Translations under genes and position numbers: made by a program | In this document: positions 28,874 to 38,404 of the stretch, one piece after another | Position numbering within the stretch: position 1 is the stretch's first letter | Layout: every line of letters begins with the position of its first letter | Origin: Rhodanobacter sp. Soil772 | GTDB taxonomy: Bacteria > Pseudomonadota > Gammaproteobacteria > Xanthomonadales > Rhodanobacteraceae | Assembly (NCBI RefSeq): GCF_001428385.1 | Contig: NZ_LMSK01000004.1 | Span: 62,001-126,000 of the forward strand | Reading direction: 5' to 3' | DNA length: 64,000 bases | The notes under the pieces: generated by a model | What the model was told of the DNA's origin: nothing | Databases searched by the model: none | Seen by the model: only the letters and a program-made list of their open reading frames with translations

Positions 28874-29379
28874 GAGCCGGGATTGGGGATTCGGGATTCG
28901 AGATTCGCAAAAGCGGGCGGCCGGCGCTGGCGCGCCTTGCCGAATCCCCAATCCCGAATCCCCAATCCCGTCACCAAAACGGCTTCAGCCTGCTCGAAGT
29001 GATCGCCGCGATCATGCTGCTGGCGATCGCGTTCACCGCGCTGATGAAGGTGGCCGGCGCCTCGATCAGCCTGACCCACAACGCGGCCGAGCACAGCGAA
29101 GCGGCGATGTGGGCGCGCAGCCTGCTCGACAGCGCGTTCGTGGGCGAGCCGGTCAAGCCGGGCAGCCGCTCCGGCCGCTTCAATCCGCAGTACCGCTGGC
29201 AACTCGACGTGACCCCGTGGAACCAGGCCGGGCCGGCGCTGCCGGGTGCGCCGCTGCAGCTGTATCAGCTGGACCTGGCCGTATCGTGGGGGCCGCCGGC
29301 GCATCCGCGTTCGGCGCATTTCCGTACGCTGCGGCTGGGCGGGCCGGTGCTTGCCAACGATGCGCAGGTGTCCCCGTGA
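28870..29379 (+). CDS. gspI: Minor pseudopilin GspI with repeat-derived leader
   Basis: This 169-aa minor pseudopilin has the motif G-FSLLEVIAAIMLLAIAF. As in gspH, the leader is unusually long (about 38 residues) and is mostly a translated hairpin repeat, here in the opposite orientation (GIGDSGFEIRKSGRPALA then LAESPIPNPQSR). The start overlaps the gspH stop (ATGA). GspI nucleates the pseudopilus tip with GspJ and GspK. Confidence 0.9.
   Translation: MRAGIGDSGFEIRKSGRPALARLAESPIPNPQSRHQNGFSLLEVIAAIMLLAIAFTALMKVAGASISLTHNAAEHSEAAMWARSLLDSAFVGEPVKPGSRSGRFNPQYRWQLDVTPWNQAGPALPGAPLQLYQLDLAVSWGPPAHPRSAHFRTLRLGGPVLANDAQVSP
28877..28970. repeat. Second, inverted copy of the hairpin repeat, in the start of gspI
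   Basis: Arms of GGGATTG/GGGATTC units (28877-28907 and 28941-28970) flank a 33-nt core (28908-28940) that is the exact reverse complement of the core in the gspH element. The arms are less perfect than in the first copy. It begins 7 nt after the A of the gspI start codon. Confidence 0.95.
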
Positions 29380-30032
29380 AACGCGCCGCCGGCTTCACCC
29401 TGCTGGAAGTGCTGGCCGCGCTGGTGCTGCTGGCGTTGCTGCTGGTCGGGGTGTATTCGGGCATCCGTACCGCCACCCACAGCGTGCGCTCAGGCACCGC
29501 GGCGATCGAGCGGATCGACCAGGTGCGTTCGGCCCAGCAGTTCCTGCGCCGCGAGCTGGCGCAAAGCCTGACCCAGCCGATCGGCCACACCGAGCAGGGC
29601 GAGCCGATCTATTTCGAGGGCAGCGCGCGCGAGATGCGTTACGTGGCGCCGCTGCCCGGTTATCTCGGCAAGCTGGGCCCGCAGTTGCAGCGGCTGCAGC
29701 TGGTCGACGACGGCCACGGCGGCCTGCGGCTGGAGCTGAGCCTGGCCCTGCTACCGCCGGACGGCCAGCCGCCGCAGCCGCTGGGCGAGCCGCAGGTGCT
29801 GCTCGATCACATCAAGACCGGCGGCTTTAGCTATCGCGGCGTCGATCAGCAAGGCGCCGCGCTGCCGTGGTCGCCGACCTGGACCGATGGCCGCCTGCTG
29901 CCGCAGCTGGTGCGCGTCGAGCTGCAGGCACTGGGCACGGTGGGCTGGCCGCAACTGGACGTGCCGCTGCGGGTGAATCCGGCGCAGACTGGCTTGCCGC
30001 AGCTGCGCATGCGCGGCGGGAGCATACGATGA
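29376..30032 (+). CDS. gspJ: Minor pseudopilin GspJ
   Basis: This 218-aa protein begins (GTG start) KRAAG-FTLLEVLAALVLLALLLVG, with a normal 6-residue leader in contrast to gspH and gspI. GspJ forms the tip complex with GspI and GspK. The start overlaps the gspI stop (GTGA) and the stop overlaps the gspK start. Confidence 0.93.
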   Translation: MKRAAGFTLLEVLAALVLLALLLVGVYSGIRTATHSVRSGTAAIERIDQVRSAQQFLRRELAQSLTQPIGHTEQGEPIYFEGSAREMRYVAPLPGYLGKLGPQLQRLQLVDDGHGGLRLELSLALLPPDGQPPQPLGEPQVLLDHIKTGGFSYRGVDQQGAALPWSPTWTDGRLLPQLVRVELQALGTVGWPQLDVPLRVNPAQTGLPQLRMRGGSIR

Positions 30033-30895
30033 AGCGTGGATGGCGGTCACCGGCCAGCCAGCGCGGGGTCGCCCTGCTGCTGGTGCTGTGGGCGTGCACG
30101 CTGCTGGCGATCCTGCTCGGCGGCTACGCCGCGCTGGCGCGCACCGAAGGCCTGCAGGCGCGCTACCAGTTCGCCCAGACCCAGGCGCATTACGCTGCCG
30201 AGGCTGGCCTGATGCGTGCCGTCTACGGTTTGCAGAGCCCGCAGCAGCAACAGCGCTGGGTCGCCGATGGGCGGCCCTATACATTCCGCTACGACGGCGC
30301 CACGGTCAGCGTGCGTGCGATCGACGAAGGCGGCAAGGTCGATCTCAACGCCGCCTCGCCCGAGGTGCTGCAGGGCCTGTTCCAGGCTGCCGGGCTGAAG
30401 TCGGACCAGGCGCAAGCGCTGGCCGGCCGCGTGGTCGACTGGCGCAACCCGGTCGGCCTCGAAGGGGAGGCCGCCAGCCAGCGTGCCGCCTATGTGGCGG
30501 ACGGGCGCGATTACGGCCCGCGCCACGGCCCGTTCGCCAGCGTCGAGGAATTGCAGATGGTGTTGGGCATGACGCCGGCGTTGTACCGGCAGGTGGCGCC
30601 GGTGGTGACGATCTGGGCCGGCGGCGCCAGCCCGGACCCGAACACCGCGCCGCCGCTGGCGCTGGCGGCGATCCCGGGAATGACGCCGGAGCAGCGCAAG
30701 ATGGTCGAGGCGGCGCGGCAGCGGAACGCGAATGATCCGCAGCTGGTCCTGAACAACGGAACGACGCATAGTATCCGGTCCGAGGCCACGCTGGCCGACG
30801 GCACGCGCGCAGTCCTGCGCGCCACGATTCGCCTGCAGGCGGGGCAGGCGCAACCGTATGGCGTGCTGCGCTGGCAGGAGGGGGAGGCAGAATGA
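30029..30895 (+). CDS. gspK: Minor pseudopilin GspK
   Basis: This 288-aa protein starts MKRGWRSPASQRG-VALLLVLWACTLLAILLGG. As is typical for GspK, it lacks the Glu at position 5 of the mature chain and has a large helical domain with the DLNAASPEVLQ helix-hairpin block and VEELQMVLGMTPALY. It caps the pseudopilus tip. Coupled by ATGA overlaps to gspJ and gspL. Confidence 0.93.
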   Translation: MKRGWRSPASQRGVALLLVLWACTLLAILLGGYAALARTEGLQARYQFAQTQAHYAAEAGLMRAVYGLQSPQQQQRWVADGRPYTFRYDGATVSVRAIDEGGKVDLNAASPEVLQGLFQAAGLKSDQAQALAGRVVDWRNPVGLEGEAASQRAAYVADGRDYGPRHGPFASVEELQMVLGMTPALYRQVAPVVTIWAGGASPDPNTAPPLALAAIPGMTPEQRKMVEAARQRNANDPQLVLNNGTTHSIRSEATLADGTRAVLRATIRLQAGQAQPYGVLRWQEGEAE

Positions 30896-32064
30896 ATACG
30901 GCAACGCAGTCGCTGCGGCCGTGGGTGGATCGTGTACGCCGCAGTTGGCGTGCCTCGCCGTTGCCGGGGTTCCTCGGCTGGTGGGGTGGCGAGCTGCGCG
31001 GCATGTTGCCGCCACGCTGGCGCGGCTGGTTCGGCAGCGGCGCGGACTGGCATCTGCTGCAGCACGCCGGTACGCAGTGGAGCCTGCGCCGCAGCGGCCA
31101 CGGCGACGTGCTGGCGAGCTGGGGTGACGCCGCCGATGCGGTGGCCGATGAAGGGCGCGTCACCCCGCTCGCGCTGAACGCCGCCTTGCAGCGCGTCGAT
31201 CGCGAGGATCTGCGACTGGCGCTGCTGCTGCCGCCGGCGGTGGTGCTGCGGCGCTCGCTGGCGCTGCCGCTGGCCGCACGCGACAACCTGCTGCAGGTGG
31301 CCGGTTTCGAGATGGACCGGCAGACCCCGTTCGGCGTGGCGCAGGTGTACTACGCCGCGCGCGAACTGGGCACGCCGGCCGCGCCCGGGCGCTTCAACGC
31401 GGAGCTGGTCGTAGTCACCCGCGACACGCTGGATCCCTTGCTGGCGCGCCTGCGTGCGCAGGGCATCGCGGTCGATGCGGCGGACCTGGCGGTGGGCGAC
31501 GGCCGTCTCGGCGTCAACCTGCTGCCGCCGGAGCAGGTGCCGCATCGCGCGCGTCCGCGCCGCCGGCTGAACCTGATCCTGGCGGCCGCGTGCGTGCTGT
31601 TGCTGACCCTGGTGCTGGGCGAGTGGCTGCACAACCGGCAGGTGGCGCTGGCGCAGATGCAGGCCGAGGTCGAGGCGATGCGCGGCGAGGCGCAGCAGGT
31701 GGCCGCGCTGCGCCAGCAGTTGCAGGACAACGCCGGTGCGGCCGGCTTTCTGGCCCAGCGCAAGAAGAACACGGTGGCCATGCTCAGCCTGCTGCAGGAC
31801 GTCACCGCACGTCTGCCGGACAGCGCGTGGCTGGAACGTTTCAGCGTCGACAACACCGGCCAGGTCGGCTTCCAGGGGCAGAGCCAGCAGGCCGCGAAAC
31901 TGCTCGACGCGCTGAAGGATTCGAAGCTGATCACCGACGCCAGTTTCCAGGGCAGCATCCAGCCCGATCCGACCACCGGCAAGGAGCGCTTCTACCTGAC
32001 CGCCCGCGTGAACCAGCCGAAGCCACCAGCGACGACTCCGGCTCCCGGCGGGAGTACGCCATGA
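30892..32064 (+). CDS. gspL: Type II secretion protein GspL (XpsL, PilM/PilN-like)
   Basis: This 390-aa bitopic protein has a cytoplasmic part (about 1-225) that should bind GspE, a transmembrane segment (about 226-243, LILAAACVLLLTLVLG) and a periplasmic PilN-like part. The region with LALPLAARDNLLQVAGFEMDRQTPF is conserved in XpsL-type proteins. Overlaps gspK and gspM by 4 nt. Confidence 0.85.
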   Translation: MNTATQSLRPWVDRVRRSWRASPLPGFLGWWGGELRGMLPPRWRGWFGSGADWHLLQHAGTQWSLRRSGHGDVLASWGDAADAVADEGRVTPLALNAALQRVDREDLRLALLLPPAVVLRRSLALPLAARDNLLQVAGFEMDRQTPFGVAQVYYAARELGTPAAPGRFNAELVVVTRDTLDPLLARLRAQGIAVDAADLAVGDGRLGVNLLPPEQVPHRARPRRRLNLILAAACVLLLTLVLGEWLHNRQVALAQMQAEVEAMRGEAQQVAALRQQLQDNAGAAGFLAQRKKNTVAMLSLLQDVTARLPDSAWLERFSVDNTGQVGFQGQSQQAAKLLDALKDSKLITDASFQGSIQPDPTTGKERFYLTARVNQPKPPATTPAPGGSTP

Positions 32065-32708
32065 AGATGATCGCCCTGAGCCCGCGCGACAGCCGCATCG
32101 CGGCGATCCTCCTGTTGCTGCTGGCGCTGCTGCTGGCCTACTTCGTGCTGTTGCACTGGTGGTTCGTGGCGCCGCTGCAGCAGGTGCGCAGCGAGATGGT
32201 CGATCTGCGCGACACGCACAGCCGCTACGCCGCCGCGATCGCGGAGAAGCCGGCACTGCAGCAGCGCATCGCCGCGCTCGGCGCCGGCCAGGCCGCCAGC
32301 AGCGCGTTCCTCGCCGCCGCCGATCCGAACACTGCCGCGGCGGACCTGATGCAACGCGTGGTTGACGTGGTCGCCGGCAACACCACGGGCGGGCGTTGCG
32401 TGGTGAGCCAGAAGATGCCGCTGCCGAATCCGCCGGCCACCGCCGGCGAGCCGTACCGCAAGGCGGCGGTGAGCATCAGCCTGAGCTGCGACGTCGAGCC
32501 GCTGGCGGCGGTGCTGCAGGCGCTGGAGCAGGGCACGCCATACCTGTTCGTCGACGACCTCAGCGTCTACCGCAACCCGGTCGCCGCGCAGCAGGACAGT
32601 GCCGTGCCGCTGGAAGTGCAGTTCACCCTGTCCGGCTACGTGCGCCCGGCACGCACTGCGCCGGCGCCGTCCAGCCGTTCGCCCGATGCCGCGGGAGCCG
32701 CGCCATGA
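32061..32708 (+). CDS. gspM: Type II secretion protein GspM (XpsM)
   Basis: This 215-aa protein has a short cytoplasmic N-terminus, one transmembrane segment (about 13-33, IAAILLLLLALLLAYFVLLHW) and a periplasmic domain that pairs with GspL. Position between L and N and size fit XpsM. Start overlaps the gspL stop. Confidence 0.87.
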   Translation: MKMIALSPRDSRIAAILLLLLALLLAYFVLLHWWFVAPLQQVRSEMVDLRDTHSRYAAAIAEKPALQQRIAALGAGQAASSAFLAAADPNTAAADLMQRVVDVVAGNTTGGRCVVSQKMPLPNPPATAGEPYRKAAVSISLSCDVEPLAAVLQALEQGTPYLFVDDLSVYRNPVAAQQDSAVPLEVQFTLSGYVRPARTAPAPSSRSPDAAGAAP

Positions 32709-33436
32709 ACGCCGCCAACCAGCATCAGCTGACCCCGTGGCTGGTGGTGTTCGTGCTGCTGCTGGGCGCCGTGCTGCTGTTGCTGCTGGCCGGCATCGGC
32801 CGCGGTGCGCAGTGGGACGAGCCGCGATCGCTGGCGCCGCTGCCGCCGGCCGGCAATCCGGCCAACCTGCCGCAGCCGGTGCCGTTGCAGCAGTTCGCGC
32901 TGGTCTGGCAGAAGCCGTTGTTCAGCCCCGACCGCAAGCCGGTCGCGCACGCCGCCGACGGCGGCAGCAACCTCGGCGATCTCGAACTGACCGGCATCAT
33001 CCTCACCCCCGATCTGCGCATGGCCTTGCTGCACGATCGCAACGGCGACAAGCAGGTGCGCCTGCGCGAAGGCGAGGCGCTGCCCGACGGCAGCGTGAAG
33101 CTGGTCGAGCTGCGCCCGCGCTCGGCGCTGTTCGATTCGGCGGCGGGACGCACCGAACTGAAGTTGCCGGCCGGCGCGCCGATCGATCAACCGCGGGCCG
33201 GGCCGGACGCACGCGGCCAGGCTGCCGGCGATGCGGCGATGCAGGTCGCGCCGGGCGCAGCCGGGGCGCCAGCGGCCGGCCGCAGCGGCTCCGGTCGCGC
33301 CACGATCGTGCCGGTGCCTCCCGCCTCGGCGGCCGCACCGGAATCTGCCAGGGAATCGGCCGCCGAGCGGCTGCGCAAAAACATCCAGAAACGTCGGGCC
33401 GCCCGTGCCGCCGCGGCCCACGAAGGAGTACGTTGA
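32705..33436 (+). CDS. gspN: Type II secretion protein XpsN (GspN/GspC-like)
   Basis: This 243-aa protein has one N-terminal transmembrane segment (about 12-33) and a periplasmic domain with LEGD-like LGDLELTGIILTPDLRMALLHD, the homology-region type motif of GspC/XpsN. It is rich in Ala/Pro/Arg at the C-terminus. In Xanthomonas-type systems XpsN replaces GspC in linking XpsL-XpsM to the secretin XpsD. Its place just before gspD supports this. Confidence 0.82.
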   Translation: MNAANQHQLTPWLVVFVLLLGAVLLLLLAGIGRGAQWDEPRSLAPLPPAGNPANLPQPVPLQQFALVWQKPLFSPDRKPVAHAADGGSNLGDLELTGIILTPDLRMALLHDRNGDKQVRLREGEALPDGSVKLVELRPRSALFDSAAGRTELKLPAGAPIDQPRAGPDARGQAAGDAAMQVAPGAAGAPAAGRSGSGRATIVPVPPASAAAPESARESAAERLRKNIQKRRAARAAAAHEGVR

Positions 33437-33439
33437 CCC

Positions 33440-35773
33440 ATGTCCCGCACGCTCACCCAGCAAATCCTGCGCACCGCCGCGCTTGCCCTCGCGGTGGGCC
33501 TGGCCGGTTGCGCCAGCCTGCCGCAGCCGCATGACGACGGCGCATTGCAGCGCGAGGCGATGGCCGGCACGCAGAACCCGGCACCGGCACCGCTGCCGTT
33601 GAACAACGACGGCGGCAGCCGCAGTGCAACCACGGCCACCGCCGAGGTCAGCCACGGCAGCGGCCAGTTCATCCGCCCCGGCGCGCTGGCCACGCCGCGA
33701 CCGGCGGCCAGCGGCAACGGCGCGGTGACGTTCAACTTCGAGAACCAGCCGGTGCAGGCGGTGGTCAAGGCGATCCTCGGCGATCTGCTCAAGCAGAACT
33801 ACACGATCGTGCCGGGCGTGCAGGGCAACATCTCGTTCTCCACCTCCGAGCCGGTCGATTCGAGTCAGGCGCTGCCGATCCTGGAGACCCTGCTGTCGTG
33901 GACCGGCAACGCGCTGGTGCGTCGCGACGGCGGCTACGTGGTGATGCCGCAGAAGGATGCGGTGGCCGGCAACCTGGTGCCCAGCCTCGGCGCCGCCGCG
34001 CCGCAGGGCGGCATGCAGGCGCGGCTGTTCCCGCTGCGCTACATCTCCGCCAGCGAGATGCAGAAACTGATCAAGCCGTTCGCGCGGCCGGACGCCATCT
34101 TGCTGGTGGACCCGGCGCGCAACCTGCTGGTGATGTCCGGCACGCCGCAGGAGCTGGCGAACTACCAGAGCATGGTGCGCACGTTCGACGTCGACTGGTT
34201 GCGCGGCATGTCGGTGGGCGTGTTCAACCTGCAGTACGCGAACGTGGGCGAGCTGATGCCGAAGCTGGACGGCATGTTCGGCGTGCACGGCGACACTCCG
34301 CTGGCCGGCATGCTGCGCTTCATCCCGATCGAGCGCACCAACGCGCTGGTGGTGATCAGCACCCAGCCCGAGTACCTGCAGGAAGTCGGCGACTGGATCG
34401 CCCGCATCGACCGCGGCGGCGGCAACGAGCCGCAGCTGTTCGTCTACGACGTGCGCAACATCAAGGCGTCGGACCTGGCGAAATATCTAGCGCAGATCTA
34501 CACCAACGGCGCCGGCAGCGGCGGCGACAACGGCGGCCAGGTCGGGCCGGGCCTGGTCGGTGCCACGTTGGGCAGCGCCGAAAACGCCGGCGCGACCAGC
34601 ATGGGCAGTACCGCCGGCAGCTTCGGCAGCCCGGCCGACGCGTCGCGCAACGGCGGCCAGAACAACGCCAGCGCGGGCAGCGGCTTCGGCGGCACCAGCG
34701 GCAGCGGCCGCGAGGGCGGCGCCGCGGCCGGCGGCGGTTTCGGCAGCAGCTCGACCGGCTTCGGCAGCAACCCGGCGGGCGGCAACAACGGCGCGGCCAG
34801 CGACCAGCAGTACAGCTCCAGCGACGGCAGCGTGCGGATCAGCTCGGTCGACGGCAGCAACCAGTTGCTGGTGCGCGCGCGTCCGTCGCAGTGGGAGGAG
34901 ATCAAGGGCGCGATCAACAAGCTCGACAACGTGCCGCTGCAGGTGCAGATCGAGACGCGCATCCTCGAGGTCAACCTCACCGGTGAATTCCAGTTCGGCG
35001 TGCAGTGGTACCTGGAAGGACTGACCGGCAGCACCGGCAGCACGTCGGACGGCACGTTCCAGCCGGGCCAGCCGTACCGGCATCGCCAGCTCGGGCTGGG
35101 CCAGGGCGGCAACGCGTTCGGCGGCGAGCCGTTCTTCTATTCCTTCCTCAACAGCAACCTGCAGGTTGCCGTGCGCGCGATGGAGACCAGCGGCAACACC
35201 AAGACGCTGTCGGCGCCGTCGATGGTGGTGATGAACAACCAGGTGGCCAGCATCGCGGTCGGCAACCAGATTCCGATCAACCAGACCAGCGTGAACACCG
35301 GCATCGGCACGACCACCAGCTACAGCCAGGTCAACTACCTGAGCACCGGCGTGATCCTCAACGTGCAGCCGCGGATCAATCCCGGCGGCCTGGTCTACAT
35401 GAACATCAGCCAGGAAGTCAGCCAGGCCGACAAGTCGGTGCCGCTGGTCAACGGCAACCCGGCCATCTCGCAGCGCAAGCTGGCCACCCAGGTTGCGGTG
35501 CAGAGCGGCCAGACCGTGCTGCTGGGCGGCCTGATCCAGCAGGCCGAGGGCAACACCGACACCGGCATCCCGGGGCTCAACCGCATCCCGGTGCTGGGCC
35601 GGCTGTTCGGCAGCACCAACCGCAGCCGCAACCGCACCGAGCTGATCGTGCTGATCACGCCGCGGGTGATTCGCGGCGGTGCGGATGCGAAGCAGATCAC
35701 CGACGACTACCAGAGCAAGTTCGAATCGCTGGAGCCGCTGCGCGCACCGGCCGGCACCGGCACGAAACCGTAG
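33440..35773 (+). CDS. gspD: Type II secretion secretin GspD (XpsD lipoprotein)
   Basis: This 777-aa protein forms the outer-membrane channel. Lipobox LAGC is at the end of the signal peptide (Cys24). N0 domain is at about 95-165 (VTFNFENQPVQAVVKAILGDLL), then N1-N3 domains, a long Gly/Ser/Asn-rich insert (about 355-455) inside N3, and the secretin core ending with the LIVLITPRVI block. Being a lipoprotein matches XpsD. Last gene of the operon. Confidence 0.97.
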   Translation: MSRTLTQQILRTAALALAVGLAGCASLPQPHDDGALQREAMAGTQNPAPAPLPLNNDGGSRSATTATAEVSHGSGQFIRPGALATPRPAASGNGAVTFNFENQPVQAVVKAILGDLLKQNYTIVPGVQGNISFSTSEPVDSSQALPILETLLSWTGNALVRRDGGYVVMPQKDAVAGNLVPSLGAAAPQGGMQARLFPLRYISASEMQKLIKPFARPDAILLVDPARNLLVMSGTPQELANYQSMVRTFDVDWLRGMSVGVFNLQYANVGELMPKLDGMFGVHGDTPLAGMLRFIPIERTNALVVISTQPEYLQEVGDWIARIDRGGGNEPQLFVYDVRNIKASDLAKYLAQIYTNGAGSGGDNGGQVGPGLVGATLGSAENAGATSMGSTAGSFGSPADASRNGGQNNASAGSGFGGTSGSGREGGAAAGGGFGSSSTGFGSNPAGGNNGAASDQQYSSSDGSVRISSVDGSNQLLVRARPSQWEEIKGAINKLDNVPLQVQIETRILEVNLTGEFQFGVQWYLEGLTGSTGSTSDGTFQPGQPYRHRQLGLGQGGNAFGGEPFFYSFLNSNLQVAVRAMETSGNTKTLSAPSMVVMNNQVASIAVGNQIPINQTSVNTGIGTTTSYSQVNYLSTGVILNVQPRINPGGLVYMNISQEVSQADKSVPLVNGNPAISQRKLATQVAVQSGQTVLLGGLIQQAEGNTDTGIPGLNRIPVLGRLFGSTNRSRNRTELIVLITPRVIRGGADAKQITDDYQSKFESLEPLRAPAGTGTKP

Positions 35774-35828
35774 GGATGTTCTGATCTATCGGAGCAGGCG
35801 CACGACGGCGCCCGCTATCATGCGGGCG

Positions 35829-38354
35829 ATGAGCAGTGCGCCGCCTTCGTTCCCGATCACCCCGCTGCTGCCGCAGATCCGTGCGTCGCTGGCGGCGCAG
35901 CCGCGGCTGGTGCTGGAGGCGCCGCCGGGCGCGGGCAAGACCACCCAGGTGCCGCTGGCCCTGCTCGACGCGGCGTGGCTGGCCGGGCAGAAGATCGTGA
36001 TGCTGGAGCCGCGCCGGATCGCCGCGCGCGCCGCCGCGCAGTTCATGGCGCAGCAGCTCGGCGAAGCGGTCGGGCAGACCGTCGGCTACCGCATCCGCTT
36101 CGAGTCGAAGGTGAGCGCGGCGACCCGCATCGAGGTGGTCACCGAAGGCATCCTCACCCGCCTGATCCAGCACGATCCGGAGTTGGCCGGCATCGGTGCG
36201 ATCGTGTTCGACGAGTTCCACGAACGGCATCTCGCCGGCGATCTCGGCGCCGCGCTGGCGCTGGACGTGCAGGCCACGCTGCGACCGGAGCTGCGCCTGC
36301 TGCTGATGTCGGCCACGCTGGATGGCGAGCGCATCGCGGCGTGGCTGGATGCGCCGCGCCTGTCCAGCCCCGGCCGCAGTTTTCCGGTACGCATCGAGCA
36401 TCCGCCGGCGCGCACCCAGGAAACCGTCGAGCATCAGCTGGCCCGGGTTGCGCGACAGGCGCTGGAAGAAAACGACGGCGACGTGCTGGCGTTCTTGCCC
36501 GGCCGCCGCGAGATCGCGCGCACGCAAAGTGTGTTGCGGCAAACCCTGAGCCGCGACGATGTCGACGTGCTTGCGCTGCATGGCGAGCTTTCGCTGGCCG
36601 AACAGCAGGCCGCGCTGGCACCTGTCGAGCCGGGCTTGCGCCGCATCGTGCTCGCCACCAACGTGGCCGAGTCCAGCGTCACCCTGCCGGGCATCCGTGC
36701 GGTGGTCGACGCCGGGCTGGCGCGCGAGCCGCGCTTCGATCCGAACTCCGGTTTCACCCGCCTGCAGACCGTCAACATTTCGCAGGCCTCGGCCGACCAG
36801 CGCGCCGGCCGCGCCGGCCGCGTGGCGGCGGGTACGGCGTACCGGCTGTGGCCGCAAAGCCGGCGGCTGGAGCCGGCGCGCGGCGCGGAAATCAACCAGG
36901 CCGAATTGTCCGGCCTGGCGCTGGAGCTGGCCGGCTGGGGCGTCAGCGCAGAAGGCGGCGACACTCTGCGCTGGCTCGACCCGCCACCGTCCGGCGCGCT
37001 CGCGCAGGCGCGTGAACTGCTGGTCGCGCTGGCCGCACTGGATGACGACGGCCGCATCACCGCGCTGGGCCGGCGCATGCTGGAACTGGGCACCAGCCCG
37101 CGGCTGGCCGCGGCGGCACTGCGTGCACCTGTCGAACTGCGCGCGCTGGTTGCCGACCTGCTCGCGCTGATGGACGCACGCTCGCCGCTGCGCGGCAGTG
37201 ACGCGTACAACGACGACTTCCGTGCGCGCGTGACCGCGCTGCATGCGTGGCGCGACCGGCGCGGTCCGTCCTTGCGCGGTGACGTCGACGGCGGCGCACT
37301 GGCCGCGATCGAGCAGGCCAGCAAGGGCTGGCGCCGACGTCTGGACGTCCGTACTGCGGCCAGCGGCGCGCCGGACAGCCACGCGGTTGGCGAGCTGCTG
37401 CTGCACGCGTTCCCCGACCGCGTCGCACATCGCGACGACGGCAACCCGCTGCGCTACACGCTGGCCAATGGCCGCGGCGCGCGCCTGCACGAAAACACCG
37501 CGCTGCTGGGCGAGCCGTGGCTGGTCGCGCTGGACCTGCGTTTCGAGGCGCGCGACAGCCTGATCCTGGCCGCTGCACCGTTTGATCCGCGCGTGCTCGA
37601 ACGCGACTATCCCGCGCAGTTCTCCCGCGAACGCACGCTGCACTGGAACGACGAGCGCGGCGCCGCCGAGGCGTTCGACGAGCGGCGCTTCGGCGCGATC
37701 GTACTGGAGCGCCGCAGCGTGCCGGTGAAACCCGCCGACGCGCTGCCGGCCCTGCTTGCCGCCGTGCGCGCCCGCGGCCTCGACGCGCTGCCGTGGAGCG
37801 ACCATGCGCGACAGTTGCGCGCACGCATGCAGGCGCTGCGCGCGTGGATGCCCGAACTGGGGTTGCCGGATGTTTCCGAGGCGGCGCTGCTCGCTACGCT
37901 GGAAGACTGGCTGGCGCCGCATCTCGACGGCAGGCATCGGCTCGATGCGCTGGGCGCGGAAGAACTGTCGCAGGCGCTGGCGTCGCGCTTCGACTACGAA
38001 CAGCGCCGCACGCTCGACGCGCAAGCGCCGGAAAGCCTGGTGGTGCCGAGCGGGCAGAGCCGCCGGCTCGAGTACGCCGAAGGCGAGCCGCCGGTGCTGG
38101 CGGTGAAACTGCAGGAACTGTTCGGCCTGGCCGACACGCCGCGCATCGGCGGCGGGCGCATCCCGGTCACCTTGCACTTGCTCTCGCCGGCCGGCCGGCC
38201 GATCCAGGTGACCCAGGATTTGAAGGGGTTCTGGGAACGCACGTATCCGGAAGTGAAGAAGGAACTGAAGGGTCGCTACCCGCGCCACCCGTGGCCGGAC
38301 GATCCATGGACCGCCACGCCGACCCATCGGGCGAAGCCGCGCGAGCGGCGTTGA
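35829..38354 (+). CDS. hrpB: ATP-dependent helicase HrpB
   Basis: This 841-aa protein is a DEAH-like RNA helicase with Walker A APPGAGKTTQVP, FDEFHERHL (DEFH box), LLMSATLDGERI, and the HrpB C-terminal domain (about 490-841). HrpB is common in proteobacteria but its substrate is not well defined. Two possible ATGs (35820 and 35829) have no clear ribosome-binding site. It follows gspD by about 50 nt and is probably read through from it or from a weak own promoter. Confidence 0.95.
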   Translation: MSSAPPSFPITPLLPQIRASLAAQPRLVLEAPPGAGKTTQVPLALLDAAWLAGQKIVMLEPRRIAARAAAQFMAQQLGEAVGQTVGYRIRFESKVSAATRIEVVTEGILTRLIQHDPELAGIGAIVFDEFHERHLAGDLGAALALDVQATLRPELRLLLMSATLDGERIAAWLDAPRLSSPGRSFPVRIEHPPARTQETVEHQLARVARQALEENDGDVLAFLPGRREIARTQSVLRQTLSRDDVDVLALHGELSLAEQQAALAPVEPGLRRIVLATNVAESSVTLPGIRAVVDAGLAREPRFDPNSGFTRLQTVNISQASADQRAGRAGRVAAGTAYRLWPQSRRLEPARGAEINQAELSGLALELAGWGVSAEGGDTLRWLDPPPSGALAQARELLVALAALDDDGRITALGRRMLELGTSPRLAAAALRAPVELRALVADLLALMDARSPLRGSDAYNDDFRARVTALHAWRDRRGPSLRGDVDGGALAAIEQASKGWRRRLDVRTAASGAPDSHAVGELLLHAFPDRVAHRDDGNPLRYTLANGRGARLHENTALLGEPWLVALDLRFEARDSLILAAAPFDPRVLERDYPAQFSRERTLHWNDERGAAEAFDERRFGAIVLERRSVPVKPADALPALLAAVRARGLDALPWSDHARQLRARMQALRAWMPELGLPDVSEAALLATLEDWLAPHLDGRHRLDALGAEELSQALASRFDYEQRRTLDAQAPESLVVPSGQSRRLEYAEGEPPVLAVKLQELFGLADTPRIGGGRIPVTLHLLSPAGRPIQVTQDLKGFWERTYPEVKKELKGRYPRHPWPDDPWTATPTHRAKPRERR

Positions 38355-38404
38355 GTCGTCGGCGGGCGTCGCGACCCGGGTGACGGGGCAACCACGTCGC
38401 AGTT

